Shown here one piece after another: positions 63,557-64,000 of a DNA stretch of 64,000 nt. Both the position numbers and the translations under genes were made by a program. The notes beneath the pieces are model-generated. The model ran no database searches. It was not told where the DNA came from and worked only from the letters and a program-made list of their open reading frames with translations. This DNA comes from Candidatus Kouleothrix ribensis. Lineage in GTDB: Bacteria; Chloroflexota; Chloroflexia; Chloroflexales; Roseiflexaceae. The stretch covers positions 3,720,001 to 3,784,000 of the forward strand of contig JADKGW010000001.1 in NCBI GenBank assembly GCA_016722075.1, read 5' to 3'. Position 1 is the first letter of the stretch, and each line of letters starts with the position of its first letter.

Positions 63557-64000
63557 ATGCGCATCACTCATCACGGAGCATTTCTGATCCAGCTAACTCG
63601 CCTACCGCGACTATTTCCAGTCAACTGCTACCTGGTGCGCGACGACGACGGGCTGACGTTGATCGATGCCGGGCTACCAGGCAGCGCGCCGGCCATCCTC
63701 GGCGCGGCGCGCGCGCTGGGGCAACCCATCCGGCGCATACTGATCACCCACGCGCACGGCGACCATATCGGCTCGATCGACGCGCTGTGCAAGCTACTGC
63801 CCGAGGCCGAGCTACTGGCCTCCGCGCGCGACGCGCGCTTTCTCGCCGGCGATATGCAGCTCGACGCCGGCGAGCCGCCGGCCCGGCTGCGCGGCGCCTA
63901 CCAGACGATCAGCGCCCGCCCGACCCGCCTGCTGCACGATGGCGACCGGGTCGGCGCGCTCGAGGTGGTGGCCGCGCCGGGCCATACACCCGGCCAGATC
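63557..64000 (+). CDS. MBL-fold metallo-hydrolase, N-terminal part
   Basis: Open from the ATG at 63557 (AAAGGAAT upstream) to the window end, 148 residues. Contains VNCYLVRDDDGLTLIDAGLP and the metal site RILITHAHGDHIGSIDAL (HxHxDH), with a further VVAAPGHTPGQI (third His). A metallo-beta-lactamase-fold hydrolase; substrate unknown. The C-terminus is outside. Confidence 0.9.
   Translation, partial: MRITHHGAFLIQLTRLPRLFPVNCYLVRDDDGLTLIDAGLPGSAPAILGAARALGQPIRRILITHAHGDHIGSIDALCKLLPEAELLASARDARFLAGDMQLDAGEPPARLRGAYQTISARPTRLLHDGDRVGALEVVAAPGHTPGQI

Overview
The window is GC-rich (A+T-rich stretches only at about 21.28-21.50, 47.78-47.84 and 63.24-63.30 kb), densely coded on both strands and bacterial. 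The gene content fits a Chloroflexota (Chloroflexia) genome: an SPFH protein, DUF507 and DUF4404 proteins, a 7TM-type sensor kinase, many His kinases, large GT-C membrane proteins and a type I/IV mix of envelope sugar genes. The lineage is inferred from content only; there is no rRNA or marker alignment. No tRNA, rRNA, CRISPR or phage gene was recognised.

Layout. 0-4 kb: alpha/beta hydrolase end, a sensor kinase, recJ. 4-10.5 kb: a minus-strand polysaccharide or glycan cluster (nucleotide-sugar dehydrogenase, methyltransferase, GT4 glycosyltransferase, GT-C membrane protein). 10.8-15 kb: small protein, hydrolase, LysM protein, response regulator, HIT protein, SPFH protein. 15.26-16.46 kb: a broken IS4-like insertion sequence with target duplication. 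16.7-25.2 kb: a run of unrelated genes (unknown family, yajQ, rimO, BlaI-like repressor, polyprenyl synthase, secreted repeat protein, glycosyltransferase), all interrupted by single-base frame changes, mostly extra bases in short homopolymers. Because several are normally conserved housekeeping genes, I read this as local sequence error at least as likely as decay. 25-33 kb: kinase-like protein, DUF507, two methyltransferases, sensor kinase, SMR transporter, a second GT-C-like membrane protein. 33-42.4 kb: small protein, NarL-type two-component pair, ABC ATPase, RRM protein, flavin reductase, upp, a GlcNAc-1-phosphate transferase. 42.5-47.7 kb: transglutaminase, P-loop kinase, alpha-E protein and circularly permuted ATP-grasp operon, plus a response regulator. 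47.9-58.7 kb: rRNA methyltransferase, M32 carboxypeptidase, META protein, leuS, esterase, DUF4404, GNAT, GH13, methyltransferase, universal stress protein. 58.9-64 kb: a sensor kinase split by an amber codon and coupled to an ECF-like membrane protein, a Fur-family regulator with a clear operator, coaE, and the start of a metallo-beta-lactamase-fold gene.

Most unusual items. (1) A leucyl-tRNA synthetase of 628 residues that lacks the whole CP1 editing domain and sits behind a leucine-rich leader peptide and intrinsic terminator. (2) Inverted arrays of an 8-bp repeat (TGACnnnn) that begin exactly at the TGA stop codons of flanking genes at two loci. (3) A family of about 65-110 bp palindromic MITE-like repeats in intergenic DNA, one of them inside the leuS leader. 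(4) A two-copy hairpin element with compensating base changes.
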